A stretch of DNA of 64,000 nt from Streptomyces sp. YS415 (GCF_023544665.1 NZ_JAMJFL010000003.1:124001-188000), one strand, 5' to 3'; positions 45,965 to 56,354 are shown, counted from the stretch's first letter. Translations and numbers: made by a program. Notes: a model not told the origin generated them from the sequence alone.

Positions 45965-47410
45965 ATGGGATCCACTTCCGACCCGAACAGCACCACCGGG
46001 GGCACAAACCGCCGCGATCTGATCAAGCGGTCCGCCGCACTCGGTCTGATCTCGGTCCCCACGATGAGCTTCCTCTCCGCCTGCGCGAGCGGCGGCGGCG
46101 AGGACGACTCCGGCAACGACACCGAGGGCAAGACCTCCAAGTCGAACCCCTTCGGCGTGAAGAAGGGCAGCAAGCTCGACGTCGTCGTCTTCAAGGGCGG
46201 TTACGGCGACGACTACGCCAAGGCGTGGGAGGCGTCCTTCGAGAAGAAGTGGGGGGTCACCTCCACCCACACCGGTACCCAGGAGATCACCGGCAAGCTC
46301 CAGCCGCGGTTCAACGCGGGCAACCCGCCGGACATCGTCGACGACTCGGGCGCCCAGCAGATCCCGATCGACGTCCTGCACAAGAACGGCCAGCTCCTCG
46401 ACCTCGCCGCGGTCCTGAACGCCCCGTCGGTCGACGACCCGAGCAAGAAGGTCCGCGACACCCTGATCCCGGGCACGCTGGACGCCGGCATGCAGAGCGG
46501 CAAGGTCGTCGCGCTCAACTACATCTACACGGTGTGGGGCCTGTGGTACTCCGGCAAGCTCTTCCAGGAGAAGGGCTGGGAGGTGCCGAAGACCTGGGAC
46601 GACTTCACCGCCATCTGCAAGGACGCCAAGTCGCAGGGCATCGGCGGCCTCGCCCACCAGGGCAAGTACCCGTACTACATCAACGTCGCCATCATGGACC
46701 TGATCGCCAAGACCGGCGGTCTGGACGCCATGAAGGCGATCGACAACCTGGAGCCCAACGCCTTCGTGGGCTCGGACGCCGCGACGGCCGCCATCGAGGC
46801 GGTCTACGACCTCGTCGAAAAGGGCTACTTGATGCCCGGTACGAACGGTCTGACGCACACCGAGTCGCAGACCCGGTGGAACCAGTACAAGGCGGTCTTC
46901 ATCACCAGCGGCTCCTGGCTGGAGAACGAGCAGCTGAAGCAGACCCCGGAGGACTTCGACATGAAGTTCCTGCCGATGCCGCTGCTCCCGGACAGCAAGC
47001 TGCCGTTCGAGGCGATCCGGGCCGGTTCCGGCGAGCCGTTCATCATCCCGGCCAAGGCGAAGAACCTGCCCGCGGCCCAGGAGTTCATGCGGATGATGCT
47101 GTCCAAGGAGTGGTCGACGCTGTTCGCGAAGGAGGCGAACTCGCTGACGATCCTGAAGGACGGCGTGGACTCCAGCGTCCAGCTGCGCCCCGGTACGCAG
47201 TCGACGGTGGAGGCGTCCAAGGCCGCCGGTGACAACACCTTCCGGTTCCTGTACACGGAGTGGTACAGCGAGATGAACACGGAGATCGAGAACGCCTCCA
47301 ACGAGCTGATGGCGAAGCGGATCCAGCCCAAGGAGTGGCTGAAGCGGGCGCAGGCCGCGATCGACAAGCAGGCCAAGGACCCGGCTTCCAAGAACAACCG
47401 TCGGGACTGA
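45965..47410 (+). CDS. ngcE: N-acetylglucosamine/diacetylchitobiose ABC transporter substrate-binding lipoprotein
   Basis: 481 aa, extracytoplasmic family-1 solute-binding protein. It has a twin-arginine signal, NRRDLIKRSAALGLISVPTMSFLSAC, with lipobox LSAC. The body matches NgcE of Streptomyces: GKLQPRFNAGNPPDIVDDSGAQQIPIDVL, GTNGLTHTESQTRWNQYKAVF and PFEAIRAGSGEPFIIPAKAKN. ATG 45965 is used, with GAGGA 9 bases upstream; a TTG two codons earlier sits too close to it. First gene of ngcEFG, followed by both permeases. The ATPase is not encoded here; such systems share MsiK. Confidence 0.92.
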   Translation: MGSTSDPNSTTGGTNRRDLIKRSAALGLISVPTMSFLSACASGGGEDDSGNDTEGKTSKSNPFGVKKGSKLDVVVFKGGYGDDYAKAWEASFEKKWGVTSTHTGTQEITGKLQPRFNAGNPPDIVDDSGAQQIPIDVLHKNGQLLDLAAVLNAPSVDDPSKKVRDTLIPGTLDAGMQSGKVVALNYIYTVWGLWYSGKLFQEKGWEVPKTWDDFTAICKDAKSQGIGGLAHQGKYPYYINVAIMDLIAKTGGLDAMKAIDNLEPNAFVGSDAATAAIEAVYDLVEKGYLMPGTNGLTHTESQTRWNQYKAVFITSGSWLENEQLKQTPEDFDMKFLPMPLLPDSKLPFEAIRAGSGEPFIIPAKAKNLPAAQEFMRMMLSKEWSTLFAKEANSLTILKDGVDSSVQLRPGTQSTVEASKAAGDNTFRFLYTEWYSEMNTEIENASNELMAKRIQPKEWLKRAQAAIDKQAKDPASKNNRRD

Positions 47411-47484
47411 TCCCGCTCGACCGACCACGTTCCGGGCCGGACGTCACCGGCCCGGAACGGGACTTCAGGGGCAGGAAAACGCCT

Positions 47485-48414
47485 ATGCGTAAAGGGCAGC
47501 ACCGGTTCGTCGCGGGGTTTTTGTTCGTCCCCGTGGCGCTCTATCTGATCTTCGTGATCTGGCCGTACATCCAGACGTTCGGCTATTCGCTGACCGACTG
47601 GAAAGGGCAGTCGCAGACGTTCAACTTCGTCGGCCTGGACAACTACACCGCGTTGTTCAAGGACGACATCTTCATGGGGGCGATCTGGCACAACATCCTG
47701 TTCCTGATCTTCATCCCGGCGATCACGATCCTGCTGGCGCTGTTCTTCGCGTTCATGCTGAACGCGGGCGGGCGCGGGCGGGCCGGCGGTGTCTCGGGAG
47801 TGACCGGCTCCTGGTTCTACAAGGTCGTCTACTTCTTCCCGCAGGTCCTGTCGCTGGCGATCCTCGCCGTGCTGTTCGGCGCGGTCTACCGCAGCGACGG
47901 CGGCGGCATGCTCAACGGCGCCCTGATCAAGCTCGGCCTGGTCGACGAGAACAGCCCCATCGAGTGGCTCAACGAGCCGAACATGGTGCTGTGGGCGCTG
48001 ATGGCGGTCGTCGTCTGGCACGGCGTCGGTTTCTACCTGGTGCTCTTCTCCGCCGCCATGCAGTCCATCCCCCGGGACATCTACGAGGCCGCCCTGATCG
48101 ACGGAGCGGGACGGGCCCACACCTTCTTCCGCATCACCCTGCCGCTGCTGTGGGACTCCGTGCAGACCGCCTGGGTCTACCTCGGCATCGCCGCGATGGA
48201 GATGTTCATCCTGGTCTCCACCATGACCTCCGGTGACTACGGCGGCGGCCCCGACCACCACAGCGAGGTCATGGCGACGGTGATGATGCGGAACTTCCTG
48301 CTGTACGGCAAGAGCGGCTACGCCTGCGCCATGGGCGTGATCATGCTGCTGCTCACCCTGATCGTGTCCGTGGTCACGCTGCGCGCCACCCGCCGCGAGC
48401 GCATCGAGTTCTGA
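47485..48414 (+). CDS. ngcF: GlcNAc/diacetylchitobiose ABC transporter permease
   Basis: 309 aa, MalF-type permease with six predicted membrane helices (first FVAGFLFVPVALYLIFVIWPYI). The ATPase-contact EAA loop reads EAALIDGAGRAHTFFRITLPLLWDS. ATG 47485 follows CAGGAAAACG. It lies 74 bases after ngcE and 19 bases before ngcG. Confidence 0.92.
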   Translation: MRKGQHRFVAGFLFVPVALYLIFVIWPYIQTFGYSLTDWKGQSQTFNFVGLDNYTALFKDDIFMGAIWHNILFLIFIPAITILLALFFAFMLNAGGRGRAGGVSGVTGSWFYKVVYFFPQVLSLAILAVLFGAVYRSDGGGMLNGALIKLGLVDENSPIEWLNEPNMVLWALMAVVVWHGVGFYLVLFSAAMQSIPRDIYEAALIDGAGRAHTFFRITLPLLWDSVQTAWVYLGIAAMEMFILVSTMTSGDYGGGPDHHSEVMATVMMRNFLLYGKSGYACAMGVIMLLLTLIVSVVTLRATRRERIEF

Positions 48415-48433
48415 GCGGGAGAGACGACGACCC

Positions 48434-49354
48434 ATGAGCGCACCCATCAAGGAATCCGCGCCCCCCGCCCGGCGGCCCGTGGACAGGACCCCGGCACGCC
48501 CCCGCGACGAACGCGGCGAAGGCGTCGTACTGAACGTCTTCTCGCACGGCTTCCTCGCCCTGTGGGCGCTGCTGATCGTGCTGCCGCTGCTGTGGCTGGT
48601 GCTCAGTTCCTTCAAGTCCGACGTGCAGATCGGCTCCTCGGCCTTCGGCTGGCCCGAGAACTGGTCCCTGGACGTCTTCTCCCGGGCCTGGGACAAGGGC
48701 ATCGGGGACTACTTCATCAACACGGTCATCGTGCTCGTCTTCTCGGTGCCGCTGACCATGCTGTTCGGCTCCATGGCCGCGTACGTCCTGGCCCGGTACC
48801 CGTTCCGGGGCAACCGGCTCATGTACTACTTCTTCGTCGCGGGCGCCATGTTCCCGGTGTTCCTGGCGCTGGTCCCGCTGTTCTTCATGGTCAAACGGCT
48901 GGACATGCTGAACACCTACCAGGGCCTGATCCTGGTGTACATCGCCTACTCCCTGCCGTTCACGGTGTTCTTCATGCACGCCTTCTTCCGGACCCTGCCC
49001 AGCGCGGTGTTCGAGGCGGCGATCCTGGACGGCGCCTCGCACACCCGGGCCTTCTTCCAGGTCATGCTGCCGATGGCGAAGCCGGGACTGCTCAGCGTCG
49101 GCATCTTCAACACCCTCGGCCAGTGGAACCAGTTCATCCTGCCGACGGTGCTGATGCAGCCGCAGAGCGGTGACGACCCCGAGCGCTACGTGCTCACCCA
49201 GGGGCTCATCCAGCTCCAGCAGCAGCAGGGGTACGCCTCCGACCTTCCGGTGCTCTTCGCGGGCGTGACCATCGCGATGATCCCCATGCTGGTCGTGTAC
49301 CTGTCCTTCCAGCGTCAGGTGCAGGCGGGTCTGACCTCCGCGACCTTGAAGTAA
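48434..49354 (+). CDS. ngcG: GlcNAc/diacetylchitobiose ABC transporter permease
   Basis: 306 aa, MalG-type permease. Cytoplasmic N-terminus of about 35 residues, then six helices (first GFLALWALLIVLPLLWLVLSSF). The EAA loop is EAAILDGASHTRAFFQVMLPMAKPG. It pairs with NgcF and closes the operon; a 13-bp hairpin terminator follows 21 bases after the stop. Confidence 0.92.
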   Translation: MSAPIKESAPPARRPVDRTPARPRDERGEGVVLNVFSHGFLALWALLIVLPLLWLVLSSFKSDVQIGSSAFGWPENWSLDVFSRAWDKGIGDYFINTVIVLVFSVPLTMLFGSMAAYVLARYPFRGNRLMYYFFVAGAMFPVFLALVPLFFMVKRLDMLNTYQGLILVYIAYSLPFTVFFMHAFFRTLPSAVFEAAILDGASHTRAFFQVMLPMAKPGLLSVGIFNTLGQWNQFILPTVLMQPQSGDDPERYVLTQGLIQLQQQQGYASDLPVLFAGVTIAMIPMLVVYLSFQRQVQAGLTSATLK

Positions 49355-49375
49355 CCCTCGGCAACCACCCGTGCG

Positions 49376-49405
49376 CACGCCGCTCCCTCCCCAGGGAGCG
49401 GCGTG
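49376..49405 (+). terminator. Terminator of ngcEFG
   Basis: Perfect 13-bp stem CACGCCGCTCCCT / AGGGAGCGGCGTG with a CCCC loop, 21 bases after the ngcG stop. Confidence 0.85.
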
Positions 49406-49537
49406 TGTCGGCGTGTCCCGGACCCCGGATGTTGTTCAACCTCTTGACGGGAGGCAACCCGAACGGCTCAGCTTAGAGTTCACTAGTTGGACATAGACGG
49501 GGCCTCACTGAAGCGGTCCCGCGCGCAGGAGGTCGTC

Positions 49538-50737
49538 GTGGAGACTCCGGGGTCGCAGTCGTCGCTGCACCGAGCCAACCTGGAGCGGGTCGTCCGGGCC
49601 GTGCGGCTGGCGGGTTCGCTCACCCAGGCGGAGATCGCCAGGACGACGGGCCTGTCGGCGGCGACGGTATCCAATATCGTCCGGGAGCTGAAGGACGGCG
49701 GGACCGTCGAGGTCACGCCCACATCGGCGGGTGGCCGCCGGGCCCGCAGCGTTTCCCTGAGCGGGGACGCAGGCATCGTCATCGGGGTGGATTTCGGGCA
49801 CACCCATCTGCGCGTCGCGGTCGGCAACCTGGCCCACCAGGTACTCGCCGAGGAGTCCGAGCCGCTGGATGTGGACGCCTCCTCGACCCAGGGCTTCGAC
49901 CGGGCGGAAGAGCTGGTCAACCGCCTGATCGCGGCGACCGGGGTGGACCGCTCGAAGGTCGCGGGGGTGGGCCTCGGCGTGCCCGGACCGATCGACGTGG
50001 AGTCGGGGACCCTCGGGTCGACCGCCATCCTGCCGGGCTGGACCGGCACCAAACCCGCCGAGGAGCTGCGCGGCCGCCTCGGCGTGCCGGTGCACGTGGA
50101 CAACGACGCCAACCTCGGCGCCCTCGGCGAGCTGGTCTGGGGCAGTGGCCGGGGGGTCCGGGACCTGGCCTACATCAAGGTCGCGAGCGGTGTCGGCGCG
50201 GGCCTGGTGATCAGCGGCAAGATCTACCGCGGCCCGGGTGGCACGGCGGGAGAAATCGGGCATATTACACTTGACGAGTCCGGCCCGGTCTGCCGCTGTG
50301 GAAACCGCGGCTGCCTGGAGACCTTCGCGGCCGCCCGCTATGTGCTGCCGCTCCTCCAGTCCAGCCACGGCACGGATCTCACCATGGAGGGCGTCGTACG
50401 GCTGGCCAGGGACGGAGATCCGGGCTGCCGTCGGGTGATCGCCGACGTCGGCCGACACATCGGCAGTGGAGTGGCCAATCTCTGCAATCTCCTGAACCCG
50501 AGCCGGGTGGTCCTGGGCGGTGATCTCGCCGAGGCCGGCGAGCTGGTTCTCGGGCCCATCAGGGAGTCCGTGAGCCGGTACGCGATCCCCAGCGCGGCAC
50601 GTCAACTCTCCGTTCTTCCAGGGGCCCTTGGGGGCCGCGCGGAGGTGCTCGGGGCACTCGCCCTGGCCCTCAGCGAGATGGGTGATTCGACCCTTTTGGA
50701 CGGCACCCTGCACGCAGCGGCACCCGCCTTCACTTAG
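49538..50737 (+). CDS. rok7B7: ROK family transcriptional regulator (Rok7B7 type)
   Basis: 399 aa from GTG 49538 with AGGAGG 6 bases upstream. N-terminal winged helix (RVVRAVRLAGSLTQAEIARTTGLSAATVSNIVRELKDGG). The ROK domain has VIGVDFGHTHLRVAVGNL and VGLGVPGPIDVESG. The zinc motif CxCGxxGCxE is CRCGNRGCLE. The sequence and its place between ngcEFG and xylFGH match S. coelicolor Rok7B7 (SCO6008), reported to repress xylFGH and to influence carbon catabolite repression and antibiotic production. TTGACG and TAGAGT elements lie upstream but with poor spacing. Confidence 0.92.
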   Translation: METPGSQSSLHRANLERVVRAVRLAGSLTQAEIARTTGLSAATVSNIVRELKDGGTVEVTPTSAGGRRARSVSLSGDAGIVIGVDFGHTHLRVAVGNLAHQVLAEESEPLDVDASSTQGFDRAEELVNRLIAATGVDRSKVAGVGLGVPGPIDVESGTLGSTAILPGWTGTKPAEELRGRLGVPVHVDNDANLGALGELVWGSGRGVRDLAYIKVASGVGAGLVISGKIYRGPGGTAGEIGHITLDESGPVCRCGNRGCLETFAAARYVLPLLQSSHGTDLTMEGVVRLARDGDPGCRRVIADVGRHIGSGVANLCNLLNPSRVVLGGDLAEAGELVLGPIRESVSRYAIPSAARQLSVLPGALGGRAEVLGALALALSEMGDSTLLDGTLHAAAPAFT

Positions 50738-50858
50738 AGAACGGATGGCACCGTTGCCAACCCGTTAAGGATTTACTTCTTGACGTCGCACGCGTGGCCG
50801 AGTTGACTTCCAGCCACCTCGGCCGCAACGACGCGGCCTCGTCAGGGAGGTTTCAAGA

Positions 50859-51968
50859 GTGAACACGCATATGCGTCGTGCCGCCGTTGCCGTTGCCGCA
50901 GGTGCAATGGCCGTCTCGCTGGCCGCTTGTGGCAGCGCCGACGAAGCGGGCGACAACGACTCCACCAAGGCGTCCGCCGCCAAGGGCGACGACATCAAGG
51001 TCGGTCTCCTCCTTCCGGAGAACCAGACCGCCCGGTACGAGAAGTTCGACCGCCCGCTGATCGAGGAGAAGATCGGCGAGCTGACGAACGGCAAGGGCGA
51101 GGTCGTCTACGCCAACGCCAAGCAGGACGCGAGCCAGCAGGCTCAGCAGGTCGAGTCGATGATCACCAACAAGGTGGACGTGATCATCCTGGACGCGGTC
51201 GACGCCGCGGCCATCAAGAGCTCGGTGCAGAAGGCCAAGGACGCGGACATCCCGGTCGTCGCCTATGACCGCCTGGCGCAGGGCCCGATCGACGCCTACA
51301 CGTCCTTCGACAACGTGACGGTCGGCAAGACCCAGGGCGAGGCGCTCCTGGAGGCCCTTGGCGACAAGGCCAAGGACGGCCAGATCGTCATGATGAACGG
51401 TTCCTCCACCGACCCGAACGCCGCCCAGTTCAAGGAGGGCGCGCACTCCGTCCTCGACGGCAAGGTGAACGTCGGCAAGGAGTACGACACCAAGGAGTGG
51501 AAGCCGGAGAACGCCAACGCCAACATGGAGGGCGCGATCTCGGCGATCGGCAAGGACAAGATCATTGGCGTCTACTCCGCCAATGACGGCATGGCCGGCG
51601 GCATCATCACCGCCCTCAAGGCCGCTGGCATCAAGGTCCCGGTGACCGGTCAGGACGCCGAGCTCGCCGGTGTGCAGCGCATCGTCTCGGGTGAGCAGTA
51701 CATGAGCGTCTACAAGCCGTACGCCCCCGAGGCCGACGCCGCCGCCGAGATGGCCGTCGCGCTCGCCCAGGGCAAGTCGCTCGACTCGATCGCCAAGGAC
51801 AAGGTCGACAGCCCCACCAACAAGGGCATCCCGTCCGTCCTGGTCGACGTCACCTCGCTGACCCAGGACAACATCAAGGACACCGTCGTCAAGGACGGCG
51901 TCTACACCGTCGCCGAGATCTGCACCGCCAAGTACAAGGCGGCCTGCGAGAAGATCGGCCTCGAGTAA
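50859..51968 (+). CDS. xylF: D-xylose ABC transporter substrate-binding lipoprotein
   Basis: 369 aa, CUT2-family periplasmic-binding protein type 1 (VGLLLPENQTARYEKFDRPLIEEKI, VDVIILDAVDAAAIKSSV, GVYSANDGMAGGIITAL). Lipoprotein signal with lipobox LAAC (residues about 21-24). GTG 50859 has GGGAGG 8 bases before it. First gene of xylFGH, probably repressed by Rok7B7. A hairpin after the stop may reduce read-through to xylG. Confidence 0.92.
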   Translation: MNTHMRRAAVAVAAGAMAVSLAACGSADEAGDNDSTKASAAKGDDIKVGLLLPENQTARYEKFDRPLIEEKIGELTNGKGEVVYANAKQDASQQAQQVESMITNKVDVIILDAVDAAAIKSSVQKAKDADIPVVAYDRLAQGPIDAYTSFDNVTVGKTQGEALLEALGDKAKDGQIVMMNGSSTDPNAAQFKEGAHSVLDGKVNVGKEYDTKEWKPENANANMEGAISAIGKDKIIGVYSANDGMAGGIITALKAAGIKVPVTGQDAELAGVQRIVSGEQYMSVYKPYAPEADAAAEMAVALAQGKSLDSIAKDKVDSPTNKGIPSVLVDVTSLTQDNIKDTVVKDGVYTVAEICTAKYKAACEKIGLE

Positions 51969-51988
51969 GCAGCCCCAGGTCCCTCACA

Positions 51989-52020
51989 CGTACGGGAATT
52001 CACCCTTGAGTTCCCGTACG
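51989..52020 (+). terminator. Hairpin between xylF and xylG (attenuator-like)
   Basis: CGTACGGGAA and its complement TTCCCGTACG flank a 12-base loop, 21 bases after the xylF stop inside the operon. Such intercistronic hairpins raise binding-protein mRNA over the transporter body. Confidence 0.65.
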
Positions 52021-52158
52021 GGACTTGATGCTCCAAGGCTCCTCCGGCGCCCCGCGCACTCGACAGCCCCGCAAGCTCGGCGCGGGGTGCCGGACGGAAT
52101 TCCCCCTCATTCTTTGCACAACCTCCCGCCGGGTCAGGCGGCGAAGGAGATGGTTCAC

Positions 52159-52941
52159 GTGTCCGCTACGCCCGTGCTGGCGTTGCGCGGGGTCTCCAAG
52201 CGATTCGGTGCCGTTCAGGCGCTCACCGACGTAGAGCTTGAGGTCCACGCCGGTGAGGTGGTCGCCCTGGTCGGCGACAACGGCGCCGGAAAGTCCACGC
52301 TGGTCAAGACGATCGCCGGCGTGCACCCCATCGATGACGGCGTCATCGAGTGGGACGGCAAGCCCGTAACGATCAACAAGCCGCACGACGCCCAGAACCT
52401 GGGCATCGCGACGGTCTACCAGGACCTCGCGCTGTGCGACAACATCGATGTCGTCGGCAACCTCTACCTGGGCCGGGAAGTCCGCAAGCGCGGCATCCTG
52501 GACGAGGTCGAGATGGAGCGCCGCTCCCGCGAGCTGCTGGACACGCTGTCGATCCGCATCCCCAGCGTCCGCATCCCGATCGCCTCGCTCTCCGGCGGTC
52601 AGCGCCAGACGGTCGCCATCGCCCGCTCCATGCTGGGCGAGCCCAAGCTGGTCATCCTCGACGAGCCCACCGCCGCCCTCGGCGTCGAGCAGACCGCCCA
52701 GGTCCTCGACCTCGTGGAGCGGCTGCGCGAGCGCGGGCACGCCGTCATCCTCATCAGCCACAACATGGCGGATGTCAAGGCGGTGGCCGACAAGGTCGCC
52801 GTCCTGCGCCTCGGGCGCAACAACGGCGTCTTCGAGGTCAAGTCGACCTCGCAAGAAGAGATCATCTCCGCCATCACCGGCGCCACGGACAACGCCGTGA
52901 CCCGTCGTGCGGCGCGCTCCAATGGGGAGATCAAGAAGTGA
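52159..52941 (+). CDS. xylG: Sugar ABC transporter ATP-binding protein
   Basis: 260 aa from GTG 52159, with GAAGGAG 9 bases upstream. Single ABC domain: Walker A GDNGAGKST, signature LSGGQRQ, Walker B LVILDEPTAALG. Many CUT2 ATPases are double-domain proteins near 500 aa, so this is the half-size type seen in Streptomyces XylG. It overlaps xylH by GTGA. Confidence 0.9.
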   Translation: MSATPVLALRGVSKRFGAVQALTDVELEVHAGEVVALVGDNGAGKSTLVKTIAGVHPIDDGVIEWDGKPVTINKPHDAQNLGIATVYQDLALCDNIDVVGNLYLGREVRKRGILDEVEMERRSRELLDTLSIRIPSVRIPIASLSGGQRQTVAIARSMLGEPKLVILDEPTAALGVEQTAQVLDLVERLRERGHAVILISHNMADVKAVADKVAVLRLGRNNGVFEVKSTSQEEIISAITGATDNAVTRRAARSNGEIKK

Positions 52942-54230
52942 GCATCGACAAGACCTCCACGCCGCCCGAGGACCACACGGTGGAGAACCCCGAGGCGGCG
53001 GCCGCGGCCGTGACCGTCGTCGACCCCCGTCTGCTGGTGCGCGAGCAGGGCCTCGCGGGCTACGTCTCCGAGTTCAAGCGCAAGATGAAGGCCGGCGACC
53101 TGGGTTCCATCCCGGTCGTCATCGGCCTGGCGGTCATCTGGATCATCTTCCAGAGCCTGAACTCCAACTTCCTCACCGCGGGCAACCTCTCCGACATCTC
53201 CGTCGCCATGGTCGGCACGGGCATGATCGCCGTCGGCATCGTGTTCGTCCTGCTGCTCGGCGAGATCGACCTGTCGGTCGGTTCGCTCTCCGGTGTCGCG
53301 GGCGCCTCCTTCGCGGTGCTGAGCGTCACCCACGGCATGAACGAGTGGCTCGCCTTCGTGCTGGCCATCCTCACCGGCACCGCCGCCGGCGCCATCCAGG
53401 GCTTCTTCTTCGCGAGGATCGGCGTCCCCGCCTTCGCGGTGACCCTCGCCGGTCTGCTGTTCTGGAACGGCTTCATGCTCAAGATCCTGGGCGACAACGG
53501 CACCATCAACCTGGACAGCGACGGCCTGGTGGCCAAGCTGACCAGCTACTACTTCTCCGATGTCGCCGCCGCCTACGGTCTCGCCATCGTCGCGACCGGG
53601 CTGTTCTTCCTCAGCTCCTTCTACGACAACCGCCGCCGCGAGGCCGCGGGCGTGCCGTCGAGGCCGCTGAGCGACACCATCCTGCGCACGGTGCTGCTGG
53701 CGATCGTCTCCTTGGCCGTCGCCGCGGTCTACAACTCCTACAAGGGCCTGCCGCTGGCCGTGGTGCTCTTCATCGCGGTCCTGCTGCTCACGGACTTCGT
53801 CCTGCGCCGCACCGCCTACGGGCGCAAGGTGTTCGCGCTCGGCGGCAGCGTCGAAGCGTCCCGCCGTGCCGGTATCAACGTGGAGATGGTCCGGATCTCG
53901 GTCTTCGCGATCTCCGGCACCTTCGCGGCCATCGGCGGTCTGTTCATCGCCTCCAAGATCGCCTCCGCGAACCAGGGCGCCGGCGCCGGTGACCTGCTGA
54001 TGAACGCCATCGCGGCGGCCGTTATCGGTGGCACCTCGCTGTTCGGCGGCCGGGGCCGCACCTGGAACGCCCTGCTCGGTGTCCTCGTGATCGTCTCGAT
54101 CCAGTACGGCCTGGCCCTGGAGGGCATCGCCTCCCCGGTCCAGTACATGATCACCGGTGGTGTGCTGCTGGCGACCGTCGTCATCGACGCGGTCACCCGC
54201 AAGACCCAGAAGACCGCCGGTCGCGCCTAG
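52938..54230 (+). CDS. xylH: Sugar ABC transporter permease
   Basis: 430 aa, CUT2 (RbsC-type) permease with about ten membrane helices. Typical blocks are GEIDLSVGSLSGVAGA, FFFARIGVPAFAVTLAGLLFWNG, GGSVEASRRAGINVEMVRISVFAISGTFAAIGG and ANQGAGAGDLLMNAIAAAVIGGTSLFGGRG. The N-terminal 60 residues are cytoplasmic. GTG 52938 overlaps the xylG stop. A strong terminator follows. Confidence 0.92.
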   Translation: MSIDKTSTPPEDHTVENPEAAAAAVTVVDPRLLVREQGLAGYVSEFKRKMKAGDLGSIPVVIGLAVIWIIFQSLNSNFLTAGNLSDISVAMVGTGMIAVGIVFVLLLGEIDLSVGSLSGVAGASFAVLSVTHGMNEWLAFVLAILTGTAAGAIQGFFFARIGVPAFAVTLAGLLFWNGFMLKILGDNGTINLDSDGLVAKLTSYYFSDVAAAYGLAIVATGLFFLSSFYDNRRREAAGVPSRPLSDTILRTVLLAIVSLAVAAVYNSYKGLPLAVVLFIAVLLLTDFVLRRTAYGRKVFALGGSVEASRRAGINVEMVRISVFAISGTFAAIGGLFIASKIASANQGAGAGDLLMNAIAAAVIGGTSLFGGRGRTWNALLGVLVIVSIQYGLALEGIASPVQYMITGGVLLATVVIDAVTRKTQKTAGRA

Positions 54231-54242
54231 CCTCCGACGGAC

Positions 54243-54277
54243 CTGTTGCCCGGCGCCCCTGGGGTGCCGGGCAACAG
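54243..54277 (+). terminator. Terminator of xylFGH
   Basis: CTGTTGCCCGGC pairs with GCCGGGCAACAG, extended by a wobble and CCCC/GGGG, 12 bases after the xylH stop. Confidence 0.85.
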
Positions 54278-54418
54278 CCATGTCGTAGAAACGCCGCAAT
54301 ATGGGTACAGCCGACGCGTGACCCACGAAGCACCGCCCGGGCGTCGGCCGCGGGGGCGGAACATTAGACTCGACAAGCCCGGCAACAGCTCGAACAGCTC
54401 TATCGCAAGGAGGCACGG

Positions 54419-56344
54419 GTGCCGCTGCTGACCCGCATCAGGGGACCGCGCGATCTGGACCGGCTCAGCCTGGAGCAGCTGGACCAGCTGGCAGAGGAGA
54501 TCCGGACCTTCCTCGTCGACGCCGTCTCCAAGACCGGCGGCCACCTCGGCCCCAACCTCGGTGTGGTCGAGCTGACCATCGCCCTGCACCGGGTCTTCGA
54601 GTCGCCCAAGGACAAGGTGCTCTGGGACACCGGCCACCAGTCCTACGTCCACAAGCTGCTCACCGGCCGCCAGGACTTCTCCCGGCTGAAGATGAAGGGC
54701 GGCCTGTCCGGCTACCCCTCGCAGGCCGAGTCCGAGCACGACGTCATCGAGAACAGCCACGCCTCGACGGTCCTCGGCTGGGCCGACGGCCTGGCGAAGG
54801 CCAACCAGATCCGCAAGCGCGCCGACCACGTGGTCGCCGTGATCGGTGACGGCGCCCTCACCGGTGGCATGGCCTGGGAGGCGCTGAACAACATCGCCGA
54901 CGGCGACCGCCCGCTGGTCATCGTCGTCAACGACAACGAGCGCTCCTACGCGCCGACCATCGGCGGCCTCGCCAACCACCTGGCGACCCTGCGCACCACC
55001 GACGGCTACGAGCGCTTCCTGGCCCGCACCAAGGAGGTCCTGGAGCGCACCCCGGTCGTCGGCCGGCCGCTCTACGAGACCCTGCACGGCGCCAAGAAGG
55101 GCCTGAAGGACTTCATCGCCCCGCAGGGCATGTTCGAGGACCTCGGCCTGAAGTACGTCGGCCCCATCGACGGCCACGACATCGAGGCCCTGGAGTCGGC
55201 CCTGGCCCGCGCCAAGCGCTTCGGCGGCCCCGTCATCGTGCACTGCCTCACCGAGAAGGGCCGCGGCTACCAGCCCGCCCTCCAGGACGAGGCGGACCGC
55301 TTCCACGCCGTCGGCAAGATTCACCCCGACACGGGCCTGCCGATCGCCACCTCCGGCGCCGACTGGACCTCCGTCTTCGGCGAGGAGATGGTCGCGCTCG
55401 GCAAGGAGCGCGAGGACATCGTCGCCATCACCGCCGCCATGCTCCAGCCGGTCGGCCTCGACAAGTTCGCCAAGGCGTTCCCCGACCGGGTCTACGACGT
55501 CGGCATCGCCGAGCAGCACGGCGCCGTCTCCGCGGCGGGCCTGGCCACCGGCGGGGTGCATCCGGTCTTCGCGGTGTACGCCACCTTCCTCAACCGCGCC
55601 TTCGACCAGGTCCTGATGGACGTGGCCCTGCACAAGTGCGGGGTGACCTTCGTCCTAGACCGGGCCGGTGTCACCGGCACCGACGGCGCCTCCCACAACG
55701 GCATGTGGGACATGTCGATCCTCCAGGTCGTGCCCGGCCTCAGGCTCGCCGCCCCGCGCGACGCCGACCAGGTCCGCGCCCAGCTCCGCGAGGCCGTCGA
55801 GGTCAAGGACGCGCCGACCGTCGTCCGCTTCTCCAAGGGCGCCGTCGGCCCCGCCGTACCCGCCGTGGGCCGGGTCGGCGGCATGGACGTGCTGCGCGAG
55901 CCGGGCACCGACCGGCCCGACGTGCTGCTCGTCTCGGTGGGCGCCCTCGCCCCGATGTGCCTGGAGATCGCCGGCCTGCTCGACCAGCAGGGCATCACCA
56001 CCACCGTCGTCGACCCGCGCTGGGTCAAGCCCGTCGACGAGTCGATGGCCCCGCTCGCCGAGCGGCACCGCGTGGTCGTCACCGTCGAGGACAACTCCCG
56101 CGTCGGCGGCGTCGGCTCGGCCGTCGCCCAGGCGCTGCGCGACGCCGGGGTCGACGTCCCGCTGCGGGACTTCGGCATCCCGCCGCGCTTCCTCGACCAC
56201 GCCTCGCGCGCCGAGGTGATGGCCGAGATCGGCCTGACCGCCCCGGACATCGCCCGCCAGGTCACCGGACTCGTCTCCAAGCTGGACGGCCGGTTCGACC
56301 GTACGGCGGCCGAGGCCGGCTCGGTGGAGGCCGCGCGCGACTGA
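54419..56344 (+). CDS. dxs: 1-deoxy-D-xylulose-5-phosphate synthase
   Basis: 641 aa, thiamine-diphosphate transketolase-like enzyme that condenses pyruvate and glyceraldehyde-3-phosphate, the first step of the MEP isoprenoid pathway. It has TPP/Mg motif [32 protein letters not shown]-terminal [19 protein letters not shown], and pyrimidine-domain [23 protein letters not shown] 54419 follows AAGGAGG. Full length. Monocistronic between two terminators. It matches SCO6013 in position. Confidence 0.96.
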   Translation: MPLLTRIRGPRDLDRLSLEQLDQLAEEIRTFLVDAVSKTGGHLGPNLGVVELTIALHRVFESPKDKVLWDTGHQSYVHKLLTGRQDFSRLKMKGGLSGYPSQAESEHDVIENSHASTVLGWADGLAKANQIRKRADHVVAVIGDGALTGGMAWEALNNIADGDRPLVIVVNDNERSYAPTIGGLANHLATLRTTDGYERFLARTKEVLERTPVVGRPLYETLHGAKKGLKDFIAPQGMFEDLGLKYVGPIDGHDIEALESALARAKRFGGPVIVHCLTEKGRGYQPALQDEADRFHAVGKIHPDTGLPIATSGADWTSVFGEEMVALGKEREDIVAITAAMLQPVGLDKFAKAFPDRVYDVGIAEQHGAVSAAGLATGGVHPVFAVYATFLNRAFDQVLMDVALHKCGVTFVLDRAGVTGTDGASHNGMWDMSILQVVPGLRLAAPRDADQVRAQLREAVEVKDAPTVVRFSKGAVGPAVPAVGRVGGMDVLREPGTDRPDVLLVSVGALAPMCLEIAGLLDQQGITTTVVDPRWVKPVDESMAPLAERHRVVVTVEDNSRVGGVGSAVAQALRDAGVDVPLRDFGIPPRFLDHASRAEVMAEIGLTAPDIARQVTGLVSKLDGRFDRTAAEAGSVEAARD

Positions 56345-56354
56345 GTACCGCCGA

